The notes below the pieces were generated by a model. That model was not told the origin of the DNA. It was given only the letters and a program-made list of their open reading frames with translations, and did not search any database. Shown piece by piece: positions 7,076 to 17,132 of a DNA stretch of 40,117 bases. A program made the translations under genes and the position numbers. Source of the stretch: Candidatus Adlerbacteria bacterium (lineage in GTDB: Bacteria > Patescibacteriota > Minisyncoccia > Phycocordibacterales > SBAW01); assembly GCA_903878285.1 (NCBI GenBank), contig CAIRHB010000033.1, positions 1 to 40,117 of the forward strand. The letters are read 5' to 3'. Each line of letters begins with the position of its first letter. Positions within the stretch are counted from its first letter, which is position 1.

Positions 7076-8053
7076 TTATGCATCATCCTCGTCTGCGGCG
7101 CCACCGCCACCTGCGGCAGCAAGCGCATCGAGGATTGGCTCGATCCGACCTGCGAAGATGCTGGGGACGTTGTGCCAACTTTCTTTGATGCGATGGTCGG
7201 TCACGCGGTCTTGGAGGATATTATAGGTGCGGATCTTCTCCGAGCGGTCGCCGGTGCCGATCTGCTCTTTGCGGTCGGCGGAGAGCTTTGCGCGAGCTTT
7301 GTCTTCCTCATACTGCTCGATCTTTGCCAAAAGGACCGCCATCGCCTTTTCTCGGTTGCCGAGCTGGTTGCGCTCCGACTGCGAGCGTGCCTCGAGCCCG
7401 GTTGGCAGGTGAACCAACCGCACCGCGGTCTCGACCTTGTTGACATTTTGCCCGCCCGCGCCGCCCGAGCGAGAGAACTCCATCTGAATATCCGCTGGAT
7501 TGAGTTCGATTTTGTGCTTTTTGCGCAGCGGCAAAATCGCCACCGACGCGGTCGAGGTATGGATGCGGCCAGACTTCTCTGTCGCGGGGATGCGCTGAAT
7601 ACGATGCACACCGGTCTCGAATCGCAAACGCTCATAGACACCCAAACCATGCAGCTCAAGCACCACCTCCTTGTAGCCACCAAGGTCGGTCTTCGACTCG
7701 GAAAGCACGCGCACCTGCCAGCCCAACTCCTCAGCAAAGGCGCGATACATACTCGCAAGCTCTTCAGCAAACAGTGCTGCCTCTTCCCCACCGACCCCCG
7801 CACGAACCTCTAAAATCGCCTCGTTGGGAAACTCCTCCTCGACGCGCTCACGTTCTAAAATCTTTTCAATCTCGTCCTGGAGCGCCTTCTTTTGCTCGGC
7901 GATACGTGTCAAGTCATCATGCGCTAGATCACCCAACTCGCCTGCAGCAAGCTCGGTCACCTCTTTTTCCTCGATGAGCAAGCGCTCAAGCTCCGCGGCA
8001 AAGTACGCGGTCTTTGGGTTTTCCTTATAGCGGTTAATGTCCGCGTCTGTCAT
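7076..8053 (-). CDS. prfA: Peptide chain release factor 1
   Basis: Cytoplasmic factor that terminates translation at UAA/UAG. 325 residues, with a shorter N-terminal domain than E. coli RF1 (360). The GGQ motif is present in [16 protein letters not shown], and the stop-codon-reading PAT tripeptide in [14 protein letters not shown] marks RF1 rather than RF2. The conserved [11 protein letters not shown] and RVTDHRI blocks follow. The ATG directly abuts the rpmE stop (TAG|ATG), so rpmE-prfA is an operon with likely coupled translation. No prmC methyltransferase gene is adjacent. The C-terminus has an acidic Gly/Asp tail. Confidence 0.97.
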   Translation of the reverse strand: MTDADINRYKENPKTAYFAAELERLLIEEKEVTELAAGELGDLAHDDLTRIAEQKKALQDEIEKILERERVEEEFPNEAILEVRAGVGGEEAALFAEELASMYRAFAEELGWQVRVLSESKTDLGGYKEVVLELHGLGVYERLRFETGVHRIQRIPATEKSGRIHTSTASVAILPLRKKHKIELNPADIQMEFSRSGGAGGQNVNKVETAVRLVHLPTGLEARSQSERNQLGNREKAMAVLLAKIEQYEEDKARAKLSADRKEQIGTGDRSEKIRTYNILQDRVTDHRIKESWHNVPSIFAGRIEPILDALAAAGGGGAADEDDA

Positions 8054-8266
8054 CTATTTTGCCTTAGCGGCTGCCTTGCGTGCTTTAAACTTCTCTACGC
8101 GACCAGCGGCGTCGAGGAGCTTCTCGTTGCCAGTGTAGAACGGGTGGCATGCGCTGCAGATTTCCACCTCGATCTTTTCGCGGGTTGAGCCGACAGTAAA
8201 GGTGTTACCACAGGCACAAGCCACATGTGCCTCGGGGAAATAAGCCGGGTGCGTATCTGTCTTCAT
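8054..8266 (-). CDS. rpmE: 50S ribosomal protein L31, zinc-binding type
   Basis: 70 residues starting [10 protein letters not shown]. Four cysteines (CAC near residue 14-16 and CSAC around 35-38) match the C+ zinc-ribbon form of bL31, and CHPFYTG is the family signature. An ATG nine bases upstream (8275) would add three residues. The start at 8266 is preferred because it aligns with other L31 proteins and lies seven bases after a minus-strand TACCAT box (8274-8279). It is directly followed by prfA with no intergenic base. Confidence 0.95.
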   Translation of the reverse strand: MKTDTHPAYFPEAHVACACGNTFTVGSTREKIEVEICSACHPFYTGNEKLLDAAGRVEKFKARKAAAKAK

Positions 8267-8292
8267 GCCAGACATGGTAGCACAACGCTCGG

Positions 8293-9681
8293 CTAGTCGC
8301 AACTGGGGCTGCTGGGGTTGCCGCCGACGATGTCGATCTGGCACTGGTACTTTTTGGCAAGCGCGGCGACCGAGTTGCCATAAAACTGCAGGCTTTTGTT
8401 GTTTACATTGCCACAACCAGCAAGGTAGCACATCGCTGCCTTGAACTCACCCGAAGTGGTCTGGGAGTCTGCACCATCGTCAGTGAGGTAGATCGCTGCT
8501 GCCATAAACGCGTCCTGTGGATCCCACGGACTCGGCGGCGTATGCCCCGTAAGCGAGCCTACACGATCCTTCGAAGACGTATAGACCCAGTTGCCAGAGC
8601 CGCTCGGCTGCTGGACATAGCCCGCGAGCCCGACCCACGTCGACGGAATAAACTGTGCCGGACCCATCGCTCCGCCGTAGCCATACCACTGCTTTTTTGA
8701 CACTGGCAGCGTGTCAGGGTTCAGCCCCAAACTCGCGGCAATCGCCTTGAACGGCAGCGTGTCGCGTGGTGCTTTCATATCGACGGTCCAACTGCCAGTG
8801 CCGACGTTCTCACCCAGGTCGCTCTCTTCGGCGATAATTCCGAGCAAAAAGGCAGGGCGGATGCCAGTCTGCTTTCCTGCGGCAGTGGCATAGTCGAGCG
8901 CTTTCGCAAACGGGATTGCTGCTGAGCCGTTGAGCTGGAAGAGGGCTGCGCGGATCTGTGCGGCGGATTTCTGATTCTCTGCGATAATCGCCTTGTACGA
9001 CTTTTCCTGCCCTTTTGTCTCGGTCAGGATCTGCTGCTTCTGCGCCTGTTGGTCTTGGATCTGCTGCTCTTGCAACTGCTGTACCTGTCGCAACTGTGTC
9101 TCTTCCTCAAGCTGCTGCTGAAGGTCGTCCTGCTCTTGCTGTGTTGTCGCCTTGGTGGCGGTGATCTGAGTAAATGATGATTGAATCTTTGTCGTGATCT
9201 GATTAAATGACTCGATATCGGTAAAGAAATCTGACAACGTCTGCGACGACAGCGCCAACACAACCAGCGACGTTCCGTCGAGCTGACTCTCCGCACGCAG
9301 CATCGAACCCAGCGACTGTAGCTCGCCATTGAGCTGCGAGTTCAAATCAAAGATTGTGCTCTGCTTGTCTTGGATGCTGCCGGTAAGCTGCTCGATAGCA
9401 AGATTGCGTGCCTTAATCGACAGTTGCGCTTGCGAAATCTGCGTGTTGAGAATCGTAATATCGCGCGAGAGCGACACAACCTGGTTCTGCGCCTGGTCGA
9501 GCACTTGTTGCTGCGCAGCGATCTGCACCTCGATCTGGTTAAGTTGCGCCTGTAGCTGTGCGCGATATGCATCGGTGGTGCTTTGTGCATGCGCTGTTTG
9601 TAGCAACACTCCCGCACCGACAGAAAGGATGCAGACAAACAGGAATGCTAGAGCGCGCATACGCCCGGTCGATATACCCAT
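8293..9681 (-). CDS. Secreted coiled-coil protein with lytic transglycosylase domain
   Basis: 462 residues. Signal peptide ([19 protein letters not shown], cleavage near AHA-QS) is followed by a long Gln-rich coiled coil (about 35-240) like those of CwlO/PcsB/EnvC-type cell-wall hydrolases, and then a lysozyme-like transglycosylase domain (about 255-450). Visible catalytic-domain motifs are [12 protein letters not shown], with the likely catalytic Glu, and [13 protein letters not shown], typical of MltB/SLT families. The enzyme would cleave the glycan strands of peptidoglycan outside the membrane, for growth, division or pilus passage. TATACT at 9688-9693 lies six bases before the ATG. rpmE begins 26 bases after its stop. 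Confidence 0.88.
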   Translation of the reverse strand: MGISTGRMRALAFLFVCILSVGAGVLLQTAHAQSTTDAYRAQLQAQLNQIEVQIAAQQQVLDQAQNQVVSLSRDITILNTQISQAQLSIKARNLAIEQLTGSIQDKQSTIFDLNSQLNGELQSLGSMLRAESQLDGTSLVVLALSSQTLSDFFTDIESFNQITTKIQSSFTQITATKATTQQEQDDLQQQLEEETQLRQVQQLQEQQIQDQQAQKQQILTETKGQEKSYKAIIAENQKSAAQIRAALFQLNGSAAIPFAKALDYATAAGKQTGIRPAFLLGIIAEESDLGENVGTGSWTVDMKAPRDTLPFKAIAASLGLNPDTLPVSKKQWYGYGGAMGPAQFIPSTWVGLAGYVQQPSGSGNWVYTSSKDRVGSLTGHTPPSPWDPQDAFMAAAIYLTDDGADSQTTSGEFKAAMCYLAGCGNVNNKSLQFYGNSVAALAKKYQCQIDIVGGNPSSPSCD

Positions 9682-9687
9682 CCCTAG

Positions 9688-9693
9688 AGTATA
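9688..9693 (-). promoter_or_regulatory. -10 box of the lytic transglycosylase gene
   Basis: TATACT (minus) ending six bases before the ATG at 9681, predicting a leaderless mRNA. It lies directly downstream of a terminator hairpin, marking a transcript boundary. Confidence 0.65.
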
Positions 9694-9699
9694 CCAAAC

Positions 9700-9732
9700 A
9701 AAAAGCCCCTGCCGAGATGACAGAGACTTTTT
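9700..9732 (-). terminator. Terminator of the DUF5666 gene
   Basis: On the minus strand AAAAAGTCTCTG pairs with CAGGGGCTTTTT (12 bp with two G-U pairs) around a nine-base loop and ends in a T-run. It lies 38 bases after the stop codon at 9771. Confidence 0.65.
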
Positions 9733-9770
9733 GTATAGTAGCGTGAGATATAGTACGTTACTTCGCAGGA

Positions 9771-10598
9771 TTAGAAGAATCCAAAGAGGCTGTGGAAGAA
9801 TCCGCCGATGCCACCCAAGATGCCGCCAATGAATCCTTTACCCTGCCCGTCAGTGTCGCCGCTGGTAGTATTCGTGCTTGTGGTTGCCGACTGGACACCC
9901 TGATCGATAACCGAAGTAGCGGTCACTGCATTTCCGTTAACGGTTCCCTGCACAACGATCGCATCACCAACCACAACACTCGACATGGTCGAAGTAGCGC
10001 CCTGTTTAGTCACCTTGGCGCTAGTCGCATCGATTGTGTAGGTGACGTTGCTCTTGTTGGTAACTGTGATCGCGGTGCCGCTGACCGCAGTGACGGTGCC
10101 GCCAACGACTGGCTCACCGTTGCCCTGGATCTGTGCACCTGGATTAGTCGACGACGCAATGCCACCGCGCTCGCCATCACCGCGACCCATCCCTTGTGGA
10201 ATACCGTCACGAACAGCGGTCGCTTTGACGCTCGTGCCGCTCACCGTACCCTCGACCATTACCGTGTCACCAACGGTTATTGCCGATACAGACGATGCTG
10301 TACCTGCCTTAGTGACCGTTGCGCTCGACGCATCAACTGTGTATGTGGTTGGTGTCGCAGTCGACGAGCGCTCACCGAAGCCCTTGCTTGTGACGGTAAT
10401 GGTATTACCACTCACTGACACTATGGTGCCAAAGACGCCAGGCGCACGATCTGCGCCACGCCCAAAACCCTGATGCTCGCCAGTAGTGGTCGGCGCGGCA
10501 GTGGTTGTCTGTGCCGACGCAACACCTGCGAGCAAGAGCGAACCAAGCATCGCCGAGCTAGTAATCGCGACCCCAATCTTTGTAGCTGTTTTTTTCAT
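9771..10598 (-). CDS. Secreted DUF5666-type repeat protein with Gly/Phe tail
   Basis: 275 residues. A signal peptide (TSSAMLGSLLLAGVASA) is followed by two copies of a beta-rich unit of about 75 residues. Each reads G-T-(I/V)-x-x-V-S-G-x-x-ITVT, then T-Y-T-(V/I)-D-A-(S/T)-S-A-x-VTK, then VGD-x-(V/I)-x-V-(E/Q)-GTV-x-G. This is the pattern of DUF5666 (OB-like, common in CPR exported proteins). A low-complexity Gly/Arg stretch separates the copies. The C-terminus (GFIGGILGGIGGFFHSLFGFF, interrupted glycine zipper) is hydrophobic and might insert in a membrane. Ligand unknown. Transcribed divergently from the YbaK-like gene. Confidence 0.7.
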   Translation of the reverse strand: MKKTATKIGVAITSSAMLGSLLLAGVASAQTTTAAPTTTGEHQGFGRGADRAPGVFGTIVSVSGNTITVTSKGFGERSSTATPTTYTVDASSATVTKAGTASSVSAITVGDTVMVEGTVSGTSVKATAVRDGIPQGMGRGDGERGGIASSTNPGAQIQGNGEPVVGGTVTAVSGTAITVTNKSNVTYTIDATSAKVTKQGATSTMSSVVVGDAIVVQGTVNGNAVTATSVIDQGVQSATTSTNTTSGDTDGQGKGFIGGILGGIGGFFHSLFGFF

Positions 10599-10628
10599 AC
10601 TCTATATAGATATCGTCTAGTAATGACT

Positions 10629-10641
10629 GTGTGTGACACAC
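10629..10641. promoter_or_regulatory. Possible operator palindrome
   Basis: GTGTG-TGA-CACAC in the 161-base divergent region between the DUF5666 gene and the YbaK-like gene, 31 bases upstream of the former start. It is the size of a repressor half-site pair, but no regulator gene is adjacent and it occurs once. The rest of this gap holds only the + strand promoter at 10748. Confidence 0.25.
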
Positions 10642-10747
10642 TTGCTAGTAACTGCGGTCTATTGACCTGCACATAGGTATACGAACGCGCTCTGCTCCTG
10701 GGTGCGCGCAACAACAGCGAGCACGACACACGGAGCTGTTTTTTTGG

Positions 10748-10753
10748 TATAGT
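10748..10753 (+). promoter_or_regulatory. -10 box of the YbaK-like gene
   Basis: TATAGT ending exactly six bases before the ATG at 10760, again predicting a leaderless transcript. A run of eight T lies immediately upstream. Confidence 0.65.
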
Positions 10754-10759
10754 AACCGC

Positions 10760-11329
10760 ATGCAATCTATCAAACTTGGGACACTCGACATCATACCCGT
10801 GCTCGAACACACCAACCTGCTCGCGCAACCAGTAGCCACAGCGCTCCTCGCGCTCGCAGGAACTGACGCTGTTGGTGTCGCCACCATCGACGCAGCACTC
10901 TCCGACACTGCCGCGTTTTGCGAACACTACCAAGTCGAGATGGCGCAAGCGGCAAACTGCGTCGTGCTCGAGGCAAAGCGCGATGGCACGAGCTCCTTCG
11001 CGGCATGCGTCGTGCTCGGCAGCACCCGCGCGGACGTCAACGGGCTCGCACGCCGCACACTCGACGCGCGCAAGGTATCCTTCGCCCCGATGGAGACGGC
11101 CGTCTCGCAAACGGGGATGGAGTACGGCGCGATCACGCCGGTCGGGCTCCCCCACGAGTGGCGCATTCTCATCGACCGCGCCGTCGCCGACGCACCCCTC
11201 GTCATCATCGGCAGCGGCGTTCGCTCCTCCAAACTTGTCGTCCCCGGCTCTTTCCTCGCCTCGCTCCCGAGCGTGCAAGTGCTAGATGGTTTGGGGCAAC
11301 TGAAACCAGCACCCGCAACCGCAGGTTAA
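10760..11329 (+). CDS. YbaK/ProRS-editing-domain deacylase-like protein
   Basis: 189 residues. The central and C-terminal parts match the YbaK/EbsC/ProX fold that hydrolyses mischarged tRNAs such as Cys- or Ala-tRNA-Pro: AANCVVLEAKRDG, a conserved region RKVSFAPMETAVSQTGMEYGAITPVGL, then ILIDRAVADAPLVIIGSG and the final SSKLVVPGSFL. The N-terminal about 50 residues are less typical. The TAA stop is contributed by a GGTTAAACC palindromic element (11319-11337), so the last few residues (APATAG) probably replaced the original end. It stands alone on the + strand between leftward genes; a hairpin CCGCC-TTTT-GGTGG follows at about 11343. Confidence 0.8.
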   Translation: MQSIKLGTLDIIPVLEHTNLLAQPVATALLALAGTDAVGVATIDAALSDTAAFCEHYQVEMAQAANCVVLEAKRDGTSSFAACVVLGSTRADVNGLARRTLDARKVSFAPMETAVSQTGMEYGAITPVGLPHEWRILIDRAVADAPLVIIGSGVRSSKLVVPGSFLASLPSVQVLDGLGQLKPAPATAG

Positions 11330-11337
11330 ACCTGCGG
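11319..11337. repeat. Palindromic element at the YbaK-like gene end (copy 3)
   Basis: CCGCAGGTT-A-AACCTGCGG, a 19-bp perfect palindrome with a single central base. It overlaps the 3' end of the YbaK-like gene and supplies its TAA stop. It is the same core as the element at 1949-1971 in pheT. Confidence 0.75.
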
Positions 11338-11387
11338 AAGTACCGCCTTTTGGTGGGGCCGGAATATAATCGACTGTCACAACCGTG

Positions 11388-11459
11388 TTGCGGGGGCCGG
11401 ATTTGCACCGGCGATCTTCAGGTTATGAGCCTGACGAGCTACTACTGCTCCACCCCGCT
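11388..11459 (-). tRNA. Initiator tRNA-Met (CAU), CCA not encoded
   Basis: Minus-strand cloverleaf with anticodon loop CTCATAA. Initiator marks: A1 and A72 cannot pair, and D-stem pair 11-24 is A-U. The anticodon stem ends in AGG/CCT rather than the usual three G-C pairs. The D-loop has A at position 18 instead of G, and the T-loop reads TGCAAAT, with G at 55 instead of U. The 3' end after discriminator A is CAC, so CCA must be added. The gene fills the 168-base gap between the YbaK-like gene and the HEPN gene. Confidence 0.92.
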
Positions 11460-11497
11460 ATATACTGCGCACTCTATGCACGCGCTGGGCTAGTATA

Positions 11498-12088
11498 TCA
11501 AATAAAATCAAACTCTTCAAACACGCGCTGGTACATGCTCATGGTCGACTGGACGTCGCGCTGGGTCAGCGGGAAGGCATCGCCGAGGTGGGCTATCGCG
11601 TTTCGCATGCGGTGCGCCTCCCACGCGAGGTCAAGAGTGGTGAACTGTAGCGGGTTGGCGAGCTTGAGCATATCGCCAAGTGTGGCGCCTTGGTATCCCC
11701 GCTCGCGCAGTAGCTGCTCGAGCATGATGTCCGACTCGATGATCGCGCGTCGCCAGTCGCTGTCGTTCGTCGACGAGGCGAGCGCGGCTGCCGCCTCCCA
11801 GCGCGGGTTCTTTGCCTCTGGTGCATGTGCATGATCTTCGTGATGCTGCAGCGCCGCGTGTTCTAATTCGTGGAAGCCGTGATGCTCAATCTCGAGCGTC
11901 CGCGCGCGGTAGTAGAGTACCATGAACAGCAGCACAATCGAGACAACGATACCGAGCACGGCGACCGCCTGCACCAGTGTGATGACATAAAACGGCACCG
12001 AGGAGAGGTCGACTTGTGCGCTCGCACCAGTAATGACCTCGTAGAGCCGCTCAATAATAAACTCGATGTTCAAAGAATCGGTTCCCAT
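11498..12088 (-). CDS. Membrane-anchored HEPN-like protein
   Basis: 196 residues. A transmembrane helix (about 32-60, PFYVITLVQAVAVLGIVVSI) is followed by a His-rich linker (ALQHHEDHAHAPEA) and a helical cytosolic domain. That domain contains WRRAIIESDIMLEQLL, LGDMLK and HRMRNAIAHLG, the last fitting the RX4-6H motif of HEPN nuclease/nucleotide-binding domains. It ends with a Tyr/Phe-rich helix (MSMYQRVFEEFDFI). HEPN proteins are often toxin RNases or sensors, but fusion to a membrane helix is unusual, and the catalytic role is inference. TATAGA at 12097-12102 is 8 bases before the ATG. gatA ends 10 bases upstream. Confidence 0.6.
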   Translation of the reverse strand: MGTDSLNIEFIIERLYEVITGASAQVDLSSVPFYVITLVQAVAVLGIVVSIVLLFMVLYYRARTLEIEHHGFHELEHAALQHHEDHAHAPEAKNPRWEAAAALASSTNDSDWRRAIIESDIMLEQLLRERGYQGATLGDMLKLANPLQFTTLDLAWEAHRMRNAIAHLGDAFPLTQRDVQSTMSMYQRVFEEFDFI

Positions 12089-12097
12089 AGATACTCT

Positions 12098-13525
12098 CTA
12101 TAGTACCAGTAGTTTGCCGATAGCAAAGAGCCCCGACTCGTCGCCGTGCGCGGCAGTAAACTGCATACCGACAGGGAGATTTTTTCCATCACGAGTAACG
12201 GTACCCATCGGGACCGTGAGCGCCGGGTTGCCCGTGAGGTTTGCCGTGACCGTAAAAATGTCCATCAAGTACATCGACAGTGGGTCGGACTTCTCGCCGA
12301 TGGTGGTCGCGGGGCACGGCATCGTTGGCGTCGCGATGATGTCCACTTTCTTAAATATCTCGACGAACTCGCGGCGCAACTGCTCGCGCGCGGCGGTCGC
12401 CTTGCCATAAAACGCGTCATAGTAACCCGCCGAGAGCACGTAGGTGCCGAGGATGATGCGGCGGCGCGTCTCGGCGCCAAACCCCGCCGCGCGCGAGGTT
12501 GCATAATCGTCAAACAAGGTCTCGCCCTTTTGCGACAATCCATAGCGGATGCCGTCGAAGCGCGCGAGGTTGGACGACACTTCGGCGAAGTTGGTGATGT
12601 AGTAGGTCGCGAGCGCCACCGACAGCGTCGGCAGCTCGATCGGCTCCCACGGGATGCCCGCCTTCGTGAGCTGCACAAGAGCGGCGTCAAACCGCACGCG
12701 CACATCCGCATCCAAACCCTGCGCAATCAAGCTCACGGGCACGCCAATCTTTTTTGGCGCAGTTCGTGCTGGATATTCTGTTTCAGAAATCGACGTACTA
12801 TCAAGCGCATCCTCACCGCGAATCGTAGTAAAAAGGAGTTCGGCATCCTCAACCGTGCGCGCGAGCGGCCCCGCCTGGTCGAACGATGACACAGCAGCAA
12901 TCAGACCGAAGCGAGAGACCGCACCGTAGGTGGGCTTCAGCCCCACTACGCCGCAGAAGCTTGACGGCGCACGCACCGAGCCGCCGGTGTCGGTGCCGAG
13001 CGCACCCAGCGCCATGCCCGAGGCAACCGCCACCGCCGAGCCACCGGAGGTGCCGCCCGCGGTGCGTGTCTCGTCGTGCGGATTCCTCGTCACGCCAAAG
13101 GCCGAGTTCTCGGTCGTGCTGCCGAGCGCAAACTCGTCCATGTTGGTGCGCCCGAGAAACACTGCGCCTGCGTCCTTCAATTTTTTAATCACCGTCGCGT
13201 CATAGGTGGCAGTGTAGTGCTCGAGCATCTTCGACGCGGCGCTCGCGACACGTCCCTCGACTAAAATATTATCCTTGAGCGCGAGCGGGATGCCCAGCAG
13301 CGGATGGCTCGCCTTCCCTTCTTTTTCATTCTGCGCGCGCTTTGCATCCGCCACCTTCGCCTGTGCCTCAACGTCGGTATATACCTCGAGGTAGGCATTG
13401 AGCGACTTGTTGCGCTTCTCGATCTCGACGAGACATGCACGCGCCAAGTCGAGCGCGGTAATCTCCTTCACCTTGAGTTTCTTGGCGGCTTCGGTTATTG
13501 AAAGATGTGCGAGTGATGTCTCCAT
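12098..13525 (-). CDS. gatA: Asp-tRNA(Asn)/Glu-tRNA(Gln) amidotransferase subunit A
   Basis: Amidase subunit of GatCAB, which converts Glu-tRNA-Gln (and Asp-tRNA-Asn) to the amidated form in the cytoplasm. 475 residues from METSLAHLSI. The amidase-signature catalytic Lys is in LALKDNI, the cis-Ser region in GTDTGGSVRAP and the nucleophile loop in AGGTSGGSAVA. The upstream open frame to 13828 overlaps gatC in another frame and is rejected. AGGA lies 8 bases before the ATG, one of the few Shine-Dalgarno-like sites in the window. gatC lies 22 bases upstream; gatB is not in the window. Confidence 0.97.
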   Translation of the reverse strand: METSLAHLSITEAAKKLKVKEITALDLARACLVEIEKRNKSLNAYLEVYTDVEAQAKVADAKRAQNEKEGKASHPLLGIPLALKDNILVEGRVASAASKMLEHYTATYDATVIKKLKDAGAVFLGRTNMDEFALGSTTENSAFGVTRNPHDETRTAGGTSGGSAVAVASGMALGALGTDTGGSVRAPSSFCGVVGLKPTYGAVSRFGLIAAVSSFDQAGPLARTVEDAELLFTTIRGEDALDSTSISETEYPARTAPKKIGVPVSLIAQGLDADVRVRFDAALVQLTKAGIPWEPIELPTLSVALATYYITNFAEVSSNLARFDGIRYGLSQKGETLFDDYATSRAAGFGAETRRRIILGTYVLSAGYYDAFYGKATAAREQLRREFVEIFKKVDIIATPTMPCPATTIGEKSDPLSMYLMDIFTVTANLTGNPALTVPMGTVTRDGKNLPVGMQFTAAHGDESGLFAIGKLLVL

Positions 13526-13547
13526 AGAGTAAATCCTGTGATTCGTA

Positions 13548-13886
13548 TTACTCGTCCTTCTGAATAATTTTCCGCACCACGTTAAAGTCGCCCTGCCGCG
13601 TAGGAAATGCGGCACGCACTTGCTCCTCCTTCCCCGCCAGTCGCGCAGCACTTTCGCCTGTGCGCAACACATCTTCGCGCATGATGTTGCGATGCTGTGG
13701 CGCGATAGAAGCTGCCGCATGCGCAGGGCCATCCGCCCCGACGGCGCTAGGAATCTCCACCTGTGACACCGCCTCGACGTAGCCGACAATATCAGAAATA
13801 TCCTTTTGCAGATTGGCAATCTCGGCATCCGTCAACTTGAGCCTCGACAGCGCCGCCAACCCTTCTATGTCCTCACGGGATATCAT
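13548..13886 (-). CDS. gatC: GatCAB amidotransferase subunit C
   Basis: 112 residues. Begins ISREDIEGLAALSRLKLTD, the characteristic GatC start, continues through helices with ISDIVGYVEAVSQVE and ends with the conserved FNVVRKII segment. It stabilises GatA and wraps around GatA/GatB. The ATG at 13886 is favoured over an upstream in-frame ATG because a minus-strand TACTAT (13893-13898) ends six bases before it. First gene of a gatC-gatA operon. Confidence 0.92.
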   Translation of the reverse strand: MISREDIEGLAALSRLKLTDAEIANLQKDISDIVGYVEAVSQVEIPSAVGADGPAHAAASIAPQHRNIMREDVLRTGESAARLAGKEEQVRAAFPTRQGDFNVVRKIIQKDE

Positions 13887-13892
13887 ACAGGG

Positions 13893-13898
13893 ATAGTA
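13893..13898 (-). promoter_or_regulatory. -10 box of gatCA
   Basis: TACTAT (minus), six bases before the gatC ATG at 13886, again a leaderless arrangement. Confidence 0.6.
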
Positions 13899-13985
13899 CA
13901 CCATCCGGAGATTTCTGATAAGTGGCATCTTCTCAACAAAAAAAGAAAGGCGACACGTGATTTCGTGTCGCCCACAGCGCCCGCA

Positions 13986-14411
13986 TTATGATTTCGTCGA
14001 GCTTGCAGCCGCCAAGGCGGCAAGTTCAGCGACGGCGGATTCTCGCGCCCGTCCGAGCTCTCGCAACTTTGCCTCGAGCTCCTGTCGGCGCCGGTTGACA
14101 TACTCACCAGCCATCCGTTCGAGGATATCCGGATCTCGAAGCTGCTTGAGCCACTCCACCGCAGTCTGACCCGGCTGTGGTGAAACCAAAGCAATGAGCA
14201 CCTCAGCGGGCAATATACGCACTGCGGGGGAATTGGTGACTCCCGGAACCACGAACCCAGGAACTCCTTCGTCTCGGCATATATCCACACAGAGCAATAT
14301 ACACTCGTTACAGATTAATGTCGTGGGGCCCGCGATAAACTTGTGCACTTCGTGCTGCAACTTTCCGCAGAACGAGCAGTACAGAGTCTTTTTACTCTCT
14401 GGCACAGTCAT
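13986..14411 (-). CDS. Orphan ClpX-type zinc-finger protein
   Basis: 141 residues. The N-terminus carries CSFCGK ... CNECILLC, the treble-clef C4 zinc finger that in ClpX binds adaptors and substrates (about residues 13-45). No AAA+ ATPase follows. Instead there is a middle region (about 50-100) with a short helical segment (AVEWLKQL) and a C-terminal Arg/Glu/Ala coiled coil. A strong Shine-Dalgarno-like GGAGGAGG directly precedes the ATG at 14411 and decides that start over a TTG at 14423. It could be an adaptor or competitor for ClpXP, or a DNA-binding zinc finger; neither is shown by sequence. Confidence 0.65.
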   Translation of the reverse strand: MTVPESKKTLYCSFCGKLQHEVHKFIAGPTTLICNECILLCVDICRDEGVPGFVVPGVTNSPAVRILPAEVLIALVSPQPGQTAVEWLKQLRDPDILERMAGEYVNRRRQELEAKLRELGRARESAVAELAALAAASSTKS

Positions 14412-14458
14412 AGCCTCCTCCAAAAAACGATGTCGATAGCCGATGTCAGACTAGCGCA

Positions 14459-17130
<2,672 letters not shown>

Positions 17131-17132
17131 AG

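Noticed and set aside
10629-10641. Strong regulatory operator call
   Set aside because: The palindrome is short and single-copy, and no regulator gene lies nearby; it is kept only as a low-confidence feature.
13526-13828. N-terminal extension of gatA
   Set aside because: The added part lies in another frame of gatC and reads as low-quality sequence; the METSLAHL start matches the family.
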